Origin: Ciborinia camelliae | Taxonomy: Eukaryota; Ascomycota; Leotiomycetes; Helotiales; Sclerotiniaceae | DNA length: 64,000 nt | Direction of reading: 5' to 3' | NCBI GenBank assembly: GCA_025890175.1 | Contig: JANPYM010000008.1 | Coordinates: forward strand, 2,360,102 to 2,424,101 | Made by a program: the position numbers and the translations under genes | Shown: in pieces, positions 50,096 through 61,105 of the stretch | Position numbering within the stretch: position 1 is the first letter of the stretch | Layout of the letters: the number at the start of each line of letters is the position of its first letter | The notes under the pieces: generated by a model | Database searches by the model: none | What the model was told of the DNA's origin: nothing | What the model saw: the letters and a program-made list of their open reading frames with translations, nothing else

Positions 50096-51393
50096 CTTCC
50101 CAACTCTATTCTTATCCTATACTAGCCTACGTCGCAGAATGACTTTCCTGCCGTGGTAACTTGAAGGTCAGAATTCTAGATATCGTCTTGCAAGTTTGCG
50201 AGTGGGCAGATAGAAATGTTTTGTATGATATTTACGATATGATACTATTTACTATACTTTGTGGGAGATGCTGAAAAGGAGAGCTGTAGGTGCATGTATT
50301 TTTCTTTTTGGGAGATTCGGATGTGCTTGGAGGATATGAAGGTAATTCAGGATGGGAATTCCGAATGCATGAGAATGACGAATTTGAGAACTGTGAAAGG
50401 AAGAAGAACAGGGTTGGATGAGCTGTTGGTATCATTCATGATATCGTTTAAATGAAATCGCTCGATATAGAAATGCTTTATATTTCAGGTCGGCATAGAT
50501 AGTGGAGAACTTGGGCATACTCATCGAACTCCGCTTTGAAGCTTAGCTTTCTTATGGGAGAAGACTAGTAATTAGACGTATTCGAGCTGTAGGGGTAGTG
50601 GGATGGAAGCAAAAGTCTATAGTTGGATTGTAGAAGTAGGAAGAGAAAAGGAGTAGAATAAAGAAAATACTTTTAAGAATGAGCATCTTCCATTACTTAA
50701 AGTGACATCCTGTAACGATATTCACTGGAGCCTGGACGTCAAAATTTATATCAATTTACAATATCTGATCATCTATTTTAGCATATTATTATCAGATCAA
50801 TATATGGAACGAAAGTTTGGGGTGATATTATAAAATAGTGTTGAAAGTTCGAAAAGTATATCCTCAAAACAGGGGATTTAATCTACTCATGTGATTCTCA
50901 TTTGACAGTCAACTGATTAACTACGAGGTCAAATTATATCATATCAATCGTCATGATATGACTGTCAATATAAATCTACAGCCCTAATGGAAGAGAGTTG
51001 TTGGACTCATGATGTTGGAGTGTATACGATGTTTCTACTGTCAAGAACTTATCCGGTCACCCACATTACACTTGAGGATAAAGAAGATCCCATCACTATG
51101 GAAAGGTAGCCAACTATCCTAGAGCAACAGCTAGAAGAAGAAGATACCGAGGGAAGGTTCTTCTGAATTTGGTTGGCCGGTTTACAGATATTGAGCAGGA
51201 TGATCAAATAAGAAGGTTGGATAGGAAATGGAAAATGGTCACAAAAGAGGCCAATGACATTGATCCCTCTACAATACTCATGTAAAACATCGTGATTTGC
51301 TAACCAGTTAAGAACATATGAAAAGTCTGCAAGAATATGCTAGCCCGCAGCTAGCCTATCTCCACTACAGAAATTCAGAAGAGTTGAGATGTT

Positions 51394-52275
51394 TCAGGGA
51401 AACAAATCTTCCGTTCCCTCTTGAAACTTCTTCAACAATTCCAACTGGTCCTCATATGACTTCTTCTCTTCCTCCTCTGTTGGATACTTCACTGCCTCAT
51501 AATGACCAGGAAAACATCGCACCTCCACTTCCTTAGGTTTCAATTCCCGATCCAGATACGCCGGCCAATTCTTCCCATAGAATCCTGCAATAACCATTAT
51601 CTTCAACCCTTGAATCTTGGTGATAAGTGGAACGATTTTTCGTATGAATTCTACATCCTTTCCCGGGCAATTTTCATGGTGTTCGTTGGCTTCCCACATT
51701 AACTCCAATTCCCTCAATCCCCCTCCATTATCCGCCAAAATTTTCAAAATCTCCAACGCAGTATCTTTTGGATATCCCGACTTCCACACCACGAGACGGA
51801 ACCTCTCGATTAACTTCAAATTCTTCCCTGTGATTTGGTTCAAAAACAAGATCCCCTGTGTTGGAAATTTGACATTGAATTTAATTCGTGAGTACAGTAT
51901 CGGATTCGCCTCATCATAGATTTGCTTGCATGTCCGCAATATTCTTGCATCCAAGTCTGGCGATATTGGAAGTCCACACCTCCCGGATGGAATGGATGTT
52001 TCCGCCTGCATGTCTACAGGCAAATTATCTCCATGCCAGTGCCGGTACTTCCTGCTAATGCAGCCCGTGAGGAGAAGATCGTAGATTAGACGACGAATTT
52101 CGAGGGGGAGGGTAAGGAATGTGACTGTATGGTTTGCTTTTGCATTGTTATTGGCGGAGTTAAAATTTGGATTGCGACCGCATTGGAGTGACTTTTGGGG
52201 ATTAGATGGTTCGCTGCTAGATGTATCGAGGCCGCAGAGGACTTGAGCGATGTCCTCTAAATCGAAAGTTGACAT
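51394..52275 (-). CDS. Hypothetical protein with 2EXR/DUF7730-like N-terminal motif
   Basis: A single-exon gene of 293 residues. After a polar N-terminus (about 48 residues) comes FLTLPLEIRRLIYDLLLTG, the short LPxEIRxxIYxxLL signature seen at the start of many fungal 2EXR/DUF7730 and F-box-like proteins. DARILRTCKQIYDEANPILY follows, another hallmark of that group. The rest is alpha-helical and charged, ending EGTEDLFP. No signal peptide or membrane span is seen. Such proteins are numerous and lineage-specific in filamentous ascomycetes; their function is mostly unknown, and F-box-like adaptor activity is only a possibility. It is divergent from the NLR-like gene across a 1.06-kb spacer. Confidence 0.75.
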   Translation of the reverse strand: MSTFDLEDIAQVLCGLDTSSSEPSNPQKSLQCGRNPNFNSANNNAKANHTVTFLTLPLEIRRLIYDLLLTGCISRKYRHWHGDNLPVDMQAETSIPSGRCGLPISPDLDARILRTCKQIYDEANPILYSRIKFNVKFPTQGILFLNQITGKNLKLIERFRLVVWKSGYPKDTALEILKILADNGGGLRELELMWEANEHHENCPGKDVEFIRKIVPLITKIQGLKIMVIAGFYGKNWPAYLDRELKPKEVEVRCFPGHYEAVKYPTEEEEKKSYEDQLELLKKFQEGTEDLFP

Positions 52276-53331
52276 GGCGGGATATTCGTTGAAAGTTTGA
52301 TAGCTGAGTTTCTATCGTGCGATGCAAATGATGGATGTTAACTTTAGCTGTAAACCGTGGCCTCCCAAATGTAAGTTGATTGTTTGGTTCGTTGATTTTG
52401 TGTAAAGTTCTGCAGGAAAGATTTATGTGAAGCTTAGATGTGTTTCAAAACTCCCGACAACGTAACAGTGAAAGGGTTTCCGGGCGATCCATGATTAGAA
52501 CATTCTGCTAAAATGATTCACATGAGCTGGTCCCACCTTTCGTTATATATTGGTCACCTCATATTTTATATCAGCCAAATCTAGCCTTAATACCTGATTA
52601 CTTGATAATCACCTGATAGGACGAGGCCCTCTCAGGTGATTTGGATCCGTCCTTGGAGGGAAGGGGTGGCGTACTATTTGTCAAAATATTAGAGTGGGAA
52701 ACACCCACAGAGCCTGAAACGTTGTCCATCCAGATACACTAGCAATAGCAGCATAGCAGCTTGAGGGAAAGGGGGTATACGTGCCCCTCTCCTAAACCCT
52801 CTTCCTCCCAGTATGAAATCGGACCAGGTTAGTATGGTAAACCAATGCGCCTACAAATGCCAACTTGGATCTGTGGGTTTAGCTTTACATATAAAATTAC
52901 ATGCCGAATTACATGAATCGATCACAGCAAAATTGAGAATTCCGTTTTTTGCTCGTCCCGAAACCCTTCCACTCCGTTTCAGGCATATTAGCTTTTCCGG
53001 CTCTGTGGGATGTTGGCTACGCAATTATTATGTTGCGTTGAGGCTGACGACCACGTGATGATGACAAGTCATCATGCATTGAATCTTTTGAGTACCGCGT
53101 GATAACTGCCAGTGAGCCAGCTACTGTTAATGGACTACATACTTCTCGAAGCTATATCCATTATGCTACGGCTACGAGACCTTACAAGAACTTACGAGAC
53201 CCATAGAAGCCCTTTTAATCATCAACTTCTGAATAACATTCAAGTTCGGTTAATGTCCCATACTCAGAGGAACATTTAAGAGTGTTAGATTATCAAGACA
53301 AATTCTTTCTTGAAGAAGTATAGCTGCGATC
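52276..53331. promoter_or_regulatory. Divergent spacer between hypothetical gene and NLR-like gene
   Basis: The spacer contains a hairpin at 52607-52641 (AATCACCTGA pairing with TCAGGTGATT, extended by three more pairs past one mismatch), an 18-bp motif at 52468-52485 shared with 24191-24208, a CACGTG palindrome at 53052-53057, and directly after it a dyad ATGATGAC-AA-GTCATCAT (53058-53075). The last two lie about 260-280 bp before the NLR start. The CACGTG is the kind of site bound by class B bHLH proteins, such as the one encoded at 61106. Confidence 0.5.
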
Positions 53332-56300
53332 ATGGCTGCATCTCATGGGCTGTCCTTGGGGGCAATGATGAATCAAAATGATGCGCTATGGGAAGAAGCG
53401 TATGGTAAATTCAAAAGTGATGATTCAGAACTCTATGAGCGATTACAATCTATCATAAGCAAGGATTACAAAGTCAGAAATAATGTGGGACAAGAGCAAC
53501 AGCTTGGGGATTTACTTTTGAGAAAACGTCGTATAATGGAGGATAAGCAATGGTTGTTCTATTGGCGCAAGAAAGCCATCAAAATTGGACCACAGTTCGA
53601 TAAGATTGTTAAACTCTTCAAACTAGTCAAGCCTATTGGTGATACTGTAGCTGGACTTGACCCCATTCATGCAGGAATTCCATGGGCTTGTGTATCGGTT
53701 TTATTGCCGGTAAGTATGATCTAATTCTCTCTGGTCGGAGCTGATATTCTTAGCTCATCTTAAACCATTCCGAAGAACAAGAGGCGGCACTGAACGGGCT
53801 GCAAAAAGTGGCAGAGATTGTTCAACAATTCACTTCCTTTAGCTGGGATTATCTGGATATTCCAAAAGAAAAATCCGAGAAGCAACTGAAGGAATCGATG
53901 GTGACATTGTACTGGAAAATTCTTCGGTATGAGGTAACTGCGATAAATAATTTCAGCAGACATACAATTTGTACGGCTGTCCAGAACTTGTGGAATAGTG
54001 CTAACACTGTAAATAGCAAGATACGCAGCATCCATTGTGAGGAAAGATGATTGGAAAAAGCTGCTCAAAGATGTCGAGGATTACAGGAGCAATTTCATGA
54101 CTGACTTGCAATTGAATGACTCACAAAGTAAGGATCTACACAATTCACCCCCATATCCCTCTTGAAATGGAAACTTATTGCCATCAAATACGAAGACCAA
54201 AAGAATTTCGAATCTGAATTACGGGATCTGATCCGAGGGCTCGACAGAACCGATGAAAGTGAGTGAGCCTGGTATAGCATCATGATGTCCTTACTTACAC
54301 TCCGTGTGTTTCCAGAGAACCTTGAAATCATCCAATGGGTATCTGATAAAGCATATATCTCACAACATTATACCGCTAGACAATTACTTGCACATTATCC
54401 ACATGCCGGGGAATGGATCATTGAGAAATACACCAGATGGTTGCATCGTGATGGAGCCCCTACATTTTGGCTACGGGGAACTAGTGAGCTTCCATGACAT
54501 TAATCGCGTTAGCATAGGGTAAGCTAACGTAAATAATCTTAGTTGGAACAGGGAAGACTTCCATTATGTGAGCCGTACTTTTTTCCTGTGTTCAACCCCG
54601 GTTTGAAGTGCATCTAATGAGGGTATTGAAGATCTACCATCGTCGAGTCCTTCTATTCTGATATAGGCCGGCAAGATGACCAGCGAATGATTTATTACTA
54701 CTGCATCTCACCAACAACGTCAGGTGATGTTATTCGAAACCTTGTATCTCAGTTGGCATGGACTTTAGATGGTAACGCAATAGAACCGAATATTATTGCT
54801 ATGTTCAATGATGCAAAGCCACCCGACCCTACCATACCGACACCTGATGACTGGTCAGACGCTCTGTTAAAACTATGCCAACGAGTCAGCAAAGTTATCA
54901 TCGTTATCGACGCCCTTGACGAATGCGTGGATTTCAGCAAGCTTTTGACAACGCTGAAAACACTCCAGGCTAAGCAACTTGGCGATGTCAAATTTGTGTT
55001 CTCAAGTCGACTGAATGTTGATGTGAATAAGGTATTCTCAGGATCAGATGGTGTTACTCTGACTGTCGAAGATACATCAAAGGATATGTCTACATATATT
55101 GGCAATGAGGTGAGATCCAAAGAGGAAGAGATTGAATGCAACGACGAGACAGCCAAACGGGAGATTATAGATCGGATAGTTCGTGTTTTAGTGAATTTCG
55201 CGGGTGGAATGTAGGTGTTGTACCTCGATGAAATATACAAAGTACTGACAAAGAGTCAGGTTCAAATGGGTAACCCTTCAGCTTGCAATTATGTTTCCGA
55301 TCGAAACCCAAACATTTTTGGCAGAAAATATCGAAATTCAACTGCAAAACATAGAAAATCGGAGTCTATCCTTGGAGCAATCCTTAAATGATGCATATGA
55401 GACGGTCTATTCGATGAACGTCAAGCTCGGGCCTTACAATAATACCGTTTCGACAGCACTTTATAGGTGGCTATTGTGCTGCAAAACGCCATTACCCACA
55501 GAGGAAGTCTTCAAGCTCATTGAGCTTTCGCTCGATCGTGATCCCAAACTTCAGAAGATAACACGCAGTCCGTTAAGCACAAAAATAATTTTACATGTAA
55601 GCCTGAAGTTAGTTGGATTCGCTTTTATGCAACATGAAATTAACCGTGTATCAATTAGTGCTGTAGCAATTTCGTCATTCAAAGCTCGGAAGGCCTTTTT
55701 CGATTCGCCCATTTATCCGTTGAAGAGTACCTTGTTAATTATTGCGGAATCAAAGCCGAGTTCCAGCCTGAAGAATGCCACCTCTTTGCAATGAAGATGT
55801 GTTTGGCTTTCATCCCCCTCAAAAGAAGCAAACCAGGCTCAAAACAAGATCAAAAATCAGAATTTGGTCAGACATTAATTGCCTCTTTTCTTCAGTATTC
55901 CGTCTCGTATTGGGCCTATCACTGCAGTCAAGCAACATTAGAAAAACGGTCTAAAGAACTGCTGTACAAGCGTTTTGCTCTTGGTGCCAAAATCAGTCCC
56001 TCACTACAATGGTGGTATTCCCAAATTGACGCGGGTAAATACTCAGGAAATACAAGATATCAAATTATGGATATTTCAGACCCGGTTTGGGGCAATCTTC
56101 CACGTTCAGATCAATACCCGCCAAAGAGTCGTCTTAGAATGTTGGGCGCAGCCTTTAACCTTCCTGAGGTTATAGAAAACGCACTCGATATATATAGAGA
56201 AGGAATTGATGAGCCATTGCGTTTTGGTCTTACTCCACTACTTGTGGCAATTCGGAATGGCAATCCTGATTCGGTGAGGTATCTCTTAGATCGCGGTGCC

Positions 56301-57263
56301 AATCCACACTTAAAGTCCTTCGACCATAGACAACATATAAAATATGGCAATATGGGTAGGCCGATTGCTGATGAAGATATGGTGTACTGGGTGACTAGCA
56401 AGGGTAGTAACCCTCGAGAGAACCTTGAGGGGCGTTTGCAGGTAGAAGAGGTTCTCTTGGATCATGAACGTAGTCGACAGGCTTTTCTTGATCAGCTTAA
56501 AAGGCATTTGGAAAAAGAGACCCATCCAGAGCCGTTAAGAGCCTTGGAAACTCTATATAAAGCTGCCGACGAAACTCCAATATCCGCAAAAGTATTCGAA
56601 TATAGAATCAAGACTAAAGGTCTAGGTGAACTAGCTGATGCGCTATACCAAATGGATGAAGAGACCTTTGACGACGAAATGTTACTGGAAGTTATTCGCC
56701 TCGATTCTTCCAAAACAGTAGAAACACTGTTTGAATTCAAACAAATTGATTCGGTCACGGAATTGATGATCAGGAATGCCTTGAAAAGCCATGATCCCAA
56801 TACTCTCGCATACTTCATGACACAATTCGATCTCAGCGTTCTAACAAGAGAGATGATAATCAATGAAAAGCCTCGCGATTATGCGATGTGGAAAATGATT
56901 CTTGACGAAAAAGGCAAAGATTTCATCGATCAGGATGTCTTTGACTCATTATTTGAGTCACCAGATGCTGGGATCATCGAGTTTGTTCTCCACTCTTGCG
57001 GCACTGAGATGATCAAGAGTTCTCAGATCGAGGCACTAGCCAGTACAAGAACTTCGGTTGAGACCTTGAACATTATCCTCCGCATGCGAGGATCTTTGGA
57101 TGGCTTGATCACGGAAGAAGCCGCCGTCAAGGCTTTCCAGAACGGTAGTTTTGATCTGTATAATTTAATGTTGGCGAATGTGGAGGATCAATCGATAATT
57201 ACGGCGCGGGCGGAAAAGATGGCGGACGAGATGGGCTCCTGGTCTCAATTCTTCTCAAGATGA
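53332..57263 (+). CDS. NACHT-domain STAND (NLR-like) protein with ankyrin-type repeat
   Basis: Fungal STAND proteins act as signal sensors in non-self recognition and regulated cell death. The model is join(53332..53709, 53754..53970, 54017..54127, 54196..54258, 54316..54483, 54543..54567, 54632..55210, 55260..55596, 55659..57263), 1034 residues, all phases consistent. The N-terminus resembles the helical DUF7708-type region found before fungal NACHT domains. The 25-nt exon 6 encodes most of Walker A, giving GTIGTGKTSI at 185-194. Walker B is IIVIDALDE at about 284-292. KFVFSSR, FKWVTLQLAIM at about 389 and FRFAHLSVEEYL at about 514-525 follow in the usual order. One clear ankyrin unit (LTPLLVAIRNGNPDSVRYLLDRGANP) lies near 692. 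The remainder (790-1030) has weak repeats such as LITEEAAVKAF. Two acceptors (before exons 4 and 7) are GAAG rather than YAG. The gene appears intact if these are used. Confidence 0.82.
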
Positions 57264-58006
57264 AAAAGGACCGATGATTGATGATTCAGATTTCGGTTTC
57301 TATCTCACATAATAGGAGGCTGCCAGGAGAAACAGTGTAACTTCTGATGGAAAGGATGTATTGAGTGAAAGGAAGAGGGCTAGAGGGACGCTCATTTCAC
57401 ATGACCATAAGCGATGATTTGGTCCATGAGTCTTTGTAGCAATCTTCGTACTGCTGGTATACTTCATATCGTAACTACCGTCTTTCTCATCACTAGGATC
57501 CTCCCAGTGTTTCCAATAATCCGGACTGCATTCTGTATTTGAACCTGGCTTCAGGCATAGCTATTTCATCATTTCATCATTTCTATGAAATGTTCTTTGC
57601 ACAGAAAATAGAGTCTCGACAGGATTTTGTTGTCGAGGTCTCTAAACCTTACGGAAATGAATCTATGAGATGAAATTGGAATGATGAAATGATGGAAGAA
57701 GTTAAAGACCAGGATTACATAAGCGAGCCCCTGCCATGGCCCCCACTTCCCGCTCACTTTCCGTCCCGTCCCTGTCTCAGATCATCCAAATGATTGGTTC
57801 CCATCCATTCCACCAACAGACAGCTGCCGCAAACGATGAAGGCTGCATGCATATCAAAAGCAATGTTGATCTCAACAAAACTTGCTTTTTCCATGACATG
57901 CTATGATGTAGGCAGGTATTTTGGATTGAGAATAAAAGATGTGGCTTCTCATCTCTTGCTATGTATTGTATACTCTTAATCTTTTAACAAACAAACTCGA
58001 TTTAAA
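57264..58006. repeat. Spacer with degenerate foldback element
   Basis: No gene is seen. A 15-bp exact inverted repeat (57567-57581 with 57679-57693, CATCATTTCATCATT) encloses a smaller hairpin around TCTCGACA and TGTCGAGG near 57612-57640. The whole is about 130 bp and partly self-complementary throughout, as in a worn MITE-like foldback. Confidence 0.5.
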
Positions 58007-59626
58007 ATGAAGAAACTCGTTCAGAAAGCCAAAGTTCACATACGCTCAGGCTCCTCCTCCTCTTCTCCAGCTTCTCATTCAGACCCCTCCCACCCCACCA
58101 ACACCATCCATCTACCCCACCCCTCAACTATCTCCCCACCTACTCCCCTCGAAATCCTCCGTTATCGCTATCACTTCGGTGTCAACCTTGGTTCAATCTT
58201 TGTTGTCGAACCGTGGCTCTTCCCTAAATTCGCAGGAGGTGCATCTTCCGAGCTCGACGCGGTGACTTCTTCTGTGAAGAATAATGGGGTAGAAGCTACG
58301 CGTCAAAAATGGGAGAAGCATTGGAACAACGCAGTGACCGATCAGGCTTTCGGATGGTTGGCGAAATCGGCAAAGGGGACTAGCATCCGGTTACCAATCG
58401 GGTATTTCACACTTGGGCCGAATTTTTGTGTTGGCACCCCTTTTGAGAGTGCCAAGGAGGTGTACCAAAACTCTTGGACTATTGTCAAGGCATTTATCGC
58501 TCGAGCTCGAGCATTGGGAGTCGGAGTCCTTATTGATCTCCATGCTCTGCCCGGCGGTGCAAATACCGATATGCATTCCGGATCCAGTAGTGGAAAAGCC
58601 GACCTCTGGGATTCTAAAAAGAATCTCGCGCTCGCGAAAAAGGCACTGTTGTTCATCGCCAAAGAATGCAAGAGCTTGGATGGTGTCATCGGCATTCAAC
58701 TCTGCAACGAAGCATGCTGGGGCGCTGGAAAGAAAGGGATGTATGATTTCTACACCTCCACCATCCAATCCATTTCCGAGATTGATTCTGAGATGCCAAT
58801 CTACATAAGTGACGCATGGGATCTCTCCTCGGCCTTGAAATGGAGCAAAGATCGAAATTGGAGATCTGGGAAGATCCCCGGCAACCCTGTCGTTATCGAC
58901 ACACACAAATACTACACCTTCGCAGACAAACATCGTTCTCAAGCCGCTCACGAACTTGTCCGTCAAATACCCAATGAACTAGGCGAACTACCCGATTGTA
59001 GTCCCAGTGCCACGCACATATCATCTGGCGGAGAAACGCAAATTATAATTGGTGAATATAGTTGTGTGCTGGATGGGAAAAGTTGGGCGAAATCTCAACC
59101 CGATATGAAAGAAGGATTAGTTCGAGAATTCGGACGGTCCCAATGCGAGAAATGGGCACAGAGGTGTAGTGCGGGAAGTTATTTCTGGACGTGGAAGATG
59201 GAGTGGATGGAAGGAGGAGAATGGGGATTTGTGGCACAGGTTAAGAAGGGAAATATTGTTGCTCCGGCTTATATGGGTTGGTCTGCAGAAGAGGTTAGGG
59301 AAAAGTTGAAGAAGGCGGAAGAGCAAAAGGTAGGGTTTAAGGAGAGGACGGTGAAGGAACATGTGGATTATTGGACGAAGGCGAGTCCGGGGAAGGAGTT
59401 TCAGCATGATTTGTATGAGAAGGGTTGGGAGTTTGGCTGGTCAGATGCTTCTGCATTTTTCGGTTCGAGGGGAGAAAAGGGAGGTGCGGATAAAATAGGA
59501 TGTTTGGAGATATGGATCAAGAAGCGAATGATAGAATGTGGGGAGCGAGGGCAATTCTTATGGGAATGGGAACAAGGGTTTAGATGGGGAGTCAAGACAT
59601 TTGAGAACTGTGTTGAGATTAATTGA
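58007..59626 (+). CDS. Intracellular GH5 beta-glucanase (Exg3-like)
   Basis: A glycoside hydrolase family 5 enzyme, 539 residues, single exon. The TIM-barrel landmarks are RYHFGVNLGSIFVVEPWL (about 53-70), RLPIGYF near 128, DLHALPG with His179, GIQLCNEACW with the acid/base Glu235, and IIIGEYSC with the nucleophile Glu350. A C-terminal WxTKASPGKEFQHDLYEKGW extension follows. There is no signal peptide; the N-terminus is basic and Ser-rich, matching cytosolic Exg3-type enzymes of fungi rather than secreted exo-beta-1,3-glucanases. The likely substrate is a beta-1,3- or beta-1,6-glucan or a glycolipid-linked glucose; this is inference. The start is the first ATG (context AAAATGA). It follows the NLR gene on the same strand with about 740 bp between. 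Confidence 0.9.
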   Translation: MKKLVQKAKVHIRSGSSSSSPASHSDPSHPTNTIHLPHPSTISPPTPLEILRYRYHFGVNLGSIFVVEPWLFPKFAGGASSELDAVTSSVKNNGVEATRQKWEKHWNNAVTDQAFGWLAKSAKGTSIRLPIGYFTLGPNFCVGTPFESAKEVYQNSWTIVKAFIARARALGVGVLIDLHALPGGANTDMHSGSSSGKADLWDSKKNLALAKKALLFIAKECKSLDGVIGIQLCNEACWGAGKKGMYDFYTSTIQSISEIDSEMPIYISDAWDLSSALKWSKDRNWRSGKIPGNPVVIDTHKYYTFADKHRSQAAHELVRQIPNELGELPDCSPSATHISSGGETQIIIGEYSCVLDGKSWAKSQPDMKEGLVREFGRSQCEKWAQRCSAGSYFWTWKMEWMEGGEWGFVAQVKKGNIVAPAYMGWSAEEVREKLKKAEEQKVGFKERTVKEHVDYWTKASPGKEFQHDLYEKGWEFGWSDASAFFGSRGEKGGADKIGCLEIWIKKRMIECGERGQFLWEWEQGFRWGVKTFENCVEIN

Positions 59627-61105
59627 GATTGACCGATTTCGTTGTCATTGGGTGGCTTGGGGTATATATTTCATGAAGTCCAGATGGGACATGGGATATG
59701 GTACAATTAGAGGAAAATAGAGAAGATGTGACGAGTGAGATTTATTTGAGTGTATTTTGATGTGGCGGGACTTAATGGACTTTTCCTGATTTCTCCAGAG
59801 GCCACAAAGTGAGATGTGAACGAGAAAGCAGTGCGATCTATATATGTAATATTGATCGTTGCATAATGCTGATGCTGATGCAGGGCTCAAATATTCAAAA
59901 ATTTGCAACCATACCAACTTATTAACTCCAAGGATTATATCACTCATTATCTCCGACTGTCCTTTGCTTTGTTCGCTTCGACCCTTCCTAATTTGGCATT
60001 TCAAAATTGACCTGGGAAGGTCTTTTCTGTCTCCAATCGATAACGATGGTACGAATTCAAGACCTTGCTGTACCTAATATCATGTGACCTATAGACCTTA
60101 GCACTTCGTCACAATCAATCTACTAGCAGCTCATATAATTGATCTGCTAGCATAATTGATAATCTAATCATATGCCTGCCTAAGAAACCGAAAGCCCGTA
60201 CAATCCATACCCGGGAAATCTCGACGGACGGATGAAAAGCTAGCCGGGTGGTTATCCGGTCCATCGGTTTACCTAGGTGTACCGAATGCCGGATATTTAC
60301 CCGAGACGTATCCGTTAGTTTTGGGTGAGTATCCGAACCCGTCGGGTAATGTTTGTCACCAAGATTTCTATACCCATTGAACTATCTGGCCCAAGTCCTA
60401 TCAAATACTACGATAAATCTTCATAATATTTGTTCATTTAGGTTGAGGATAAGAGAGGTTGGAAATATCGGAGGTTTCAACTCCCTCCCGGTGAGCTTAA
60501 GTTTGGTTTACTCCGCGCGCACAAACCAGCGGACGCCGTTAAGCACGTGCCAAATTACCCAAACCTTAACCTCTCAGCCTTTCACTCCCCACGTTTTGTC
60601 AACTCGCAATTTCAGTGGTCAGGAGAACCTGATCACACCAATAAAAGCCTCATATCCAATCGAATGAAGCACGCGACATTCAAATCGCCCTCGAGGGGAT
60701 TGAAATTCGAAATTGGTCTTCGATTAGTTGCGCAAAATAAGATATGAGATCGTTTCCGATATCATTTCTGGAACTACAGGAAGTGACTGGTCTTTTAATT
60801 ACTGCAATATCATGTAGGTTAACCTTGTAGTAAGGTCAAATACCATACCTTTAGCTCTCCTTTCCTTCATTACTCTCTTCTCTTCTTGTTTAACTTTCAT
60901 TCCCTCAAGGTTAAGTGAGGATATCTTCTCCCCTCTCCCCCAAGACTTATACTCTCATTGCCACTTTTCAATTATTTCCCATACACATCTCCGAATCATT
61001 TAACTCAATTCAAGTCTCAGAAGTCACTATCGTCGTAATACGTCGTAGGACCTTCTCCATTGAACACAAGACCAAGTCAAGTTACCTAAATACCGCATTT
61101 TTATA
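59627..61105. other. Intergenic with CGGGTA-rich block
   Basis: No gene is supported. A block at about 60200-60350 is dense in ACCCG, CCGGATA and GGGTA words and may be a worn copy of a repeat similar in flavour to those at 30.9 and 49.9 kb, although I could not align it to them. The last 250 bp before 61106 are pyrimidine-rich, as is common just upstream of fungal start codons. Confidence 0.45.

Larger units (their letters stand above)
47290..51393. other. Low-complexity intergenic stretch of about 4.1 kb
   Basis: No gene is supported. It is a chain of strand-biased simple repeats: (TTTTA)n near 47807, a 17-bp repeat of TTCTTCGCTTGGGATT type at about 48011-48062, GGATG/GGAT tracts, a 16-bp minisatellite at 48746-48809, G-rich purine DNA from about 48905 to 49500 and 49640-49790, a perfect hairpin at 49183-49227, and a GGGTA-type repeat at 49930-50095. 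Apparent ORFs of 80-210 codons are translations of these repeats. Confidence 0.7.

Noticed and set aside
53934..54050. Alternative reading of the NLR exon 2 through to a stop at 54050
   Set aside because: A 46-nt intron at 53971-54016 (GTACGG, GCTAAC branch, AATAG) restores SRYAASIVRKDDW in frame, which matches the family better.
55597..55794. Apparent premature stop of the NLR-like gene after residue 500
   Set aside because: The open frame runs into an intron (55597-55658). Splicing GTAAGC to TTAG moves to the frame with FRFAHLSVEEYL and continues to 57263.
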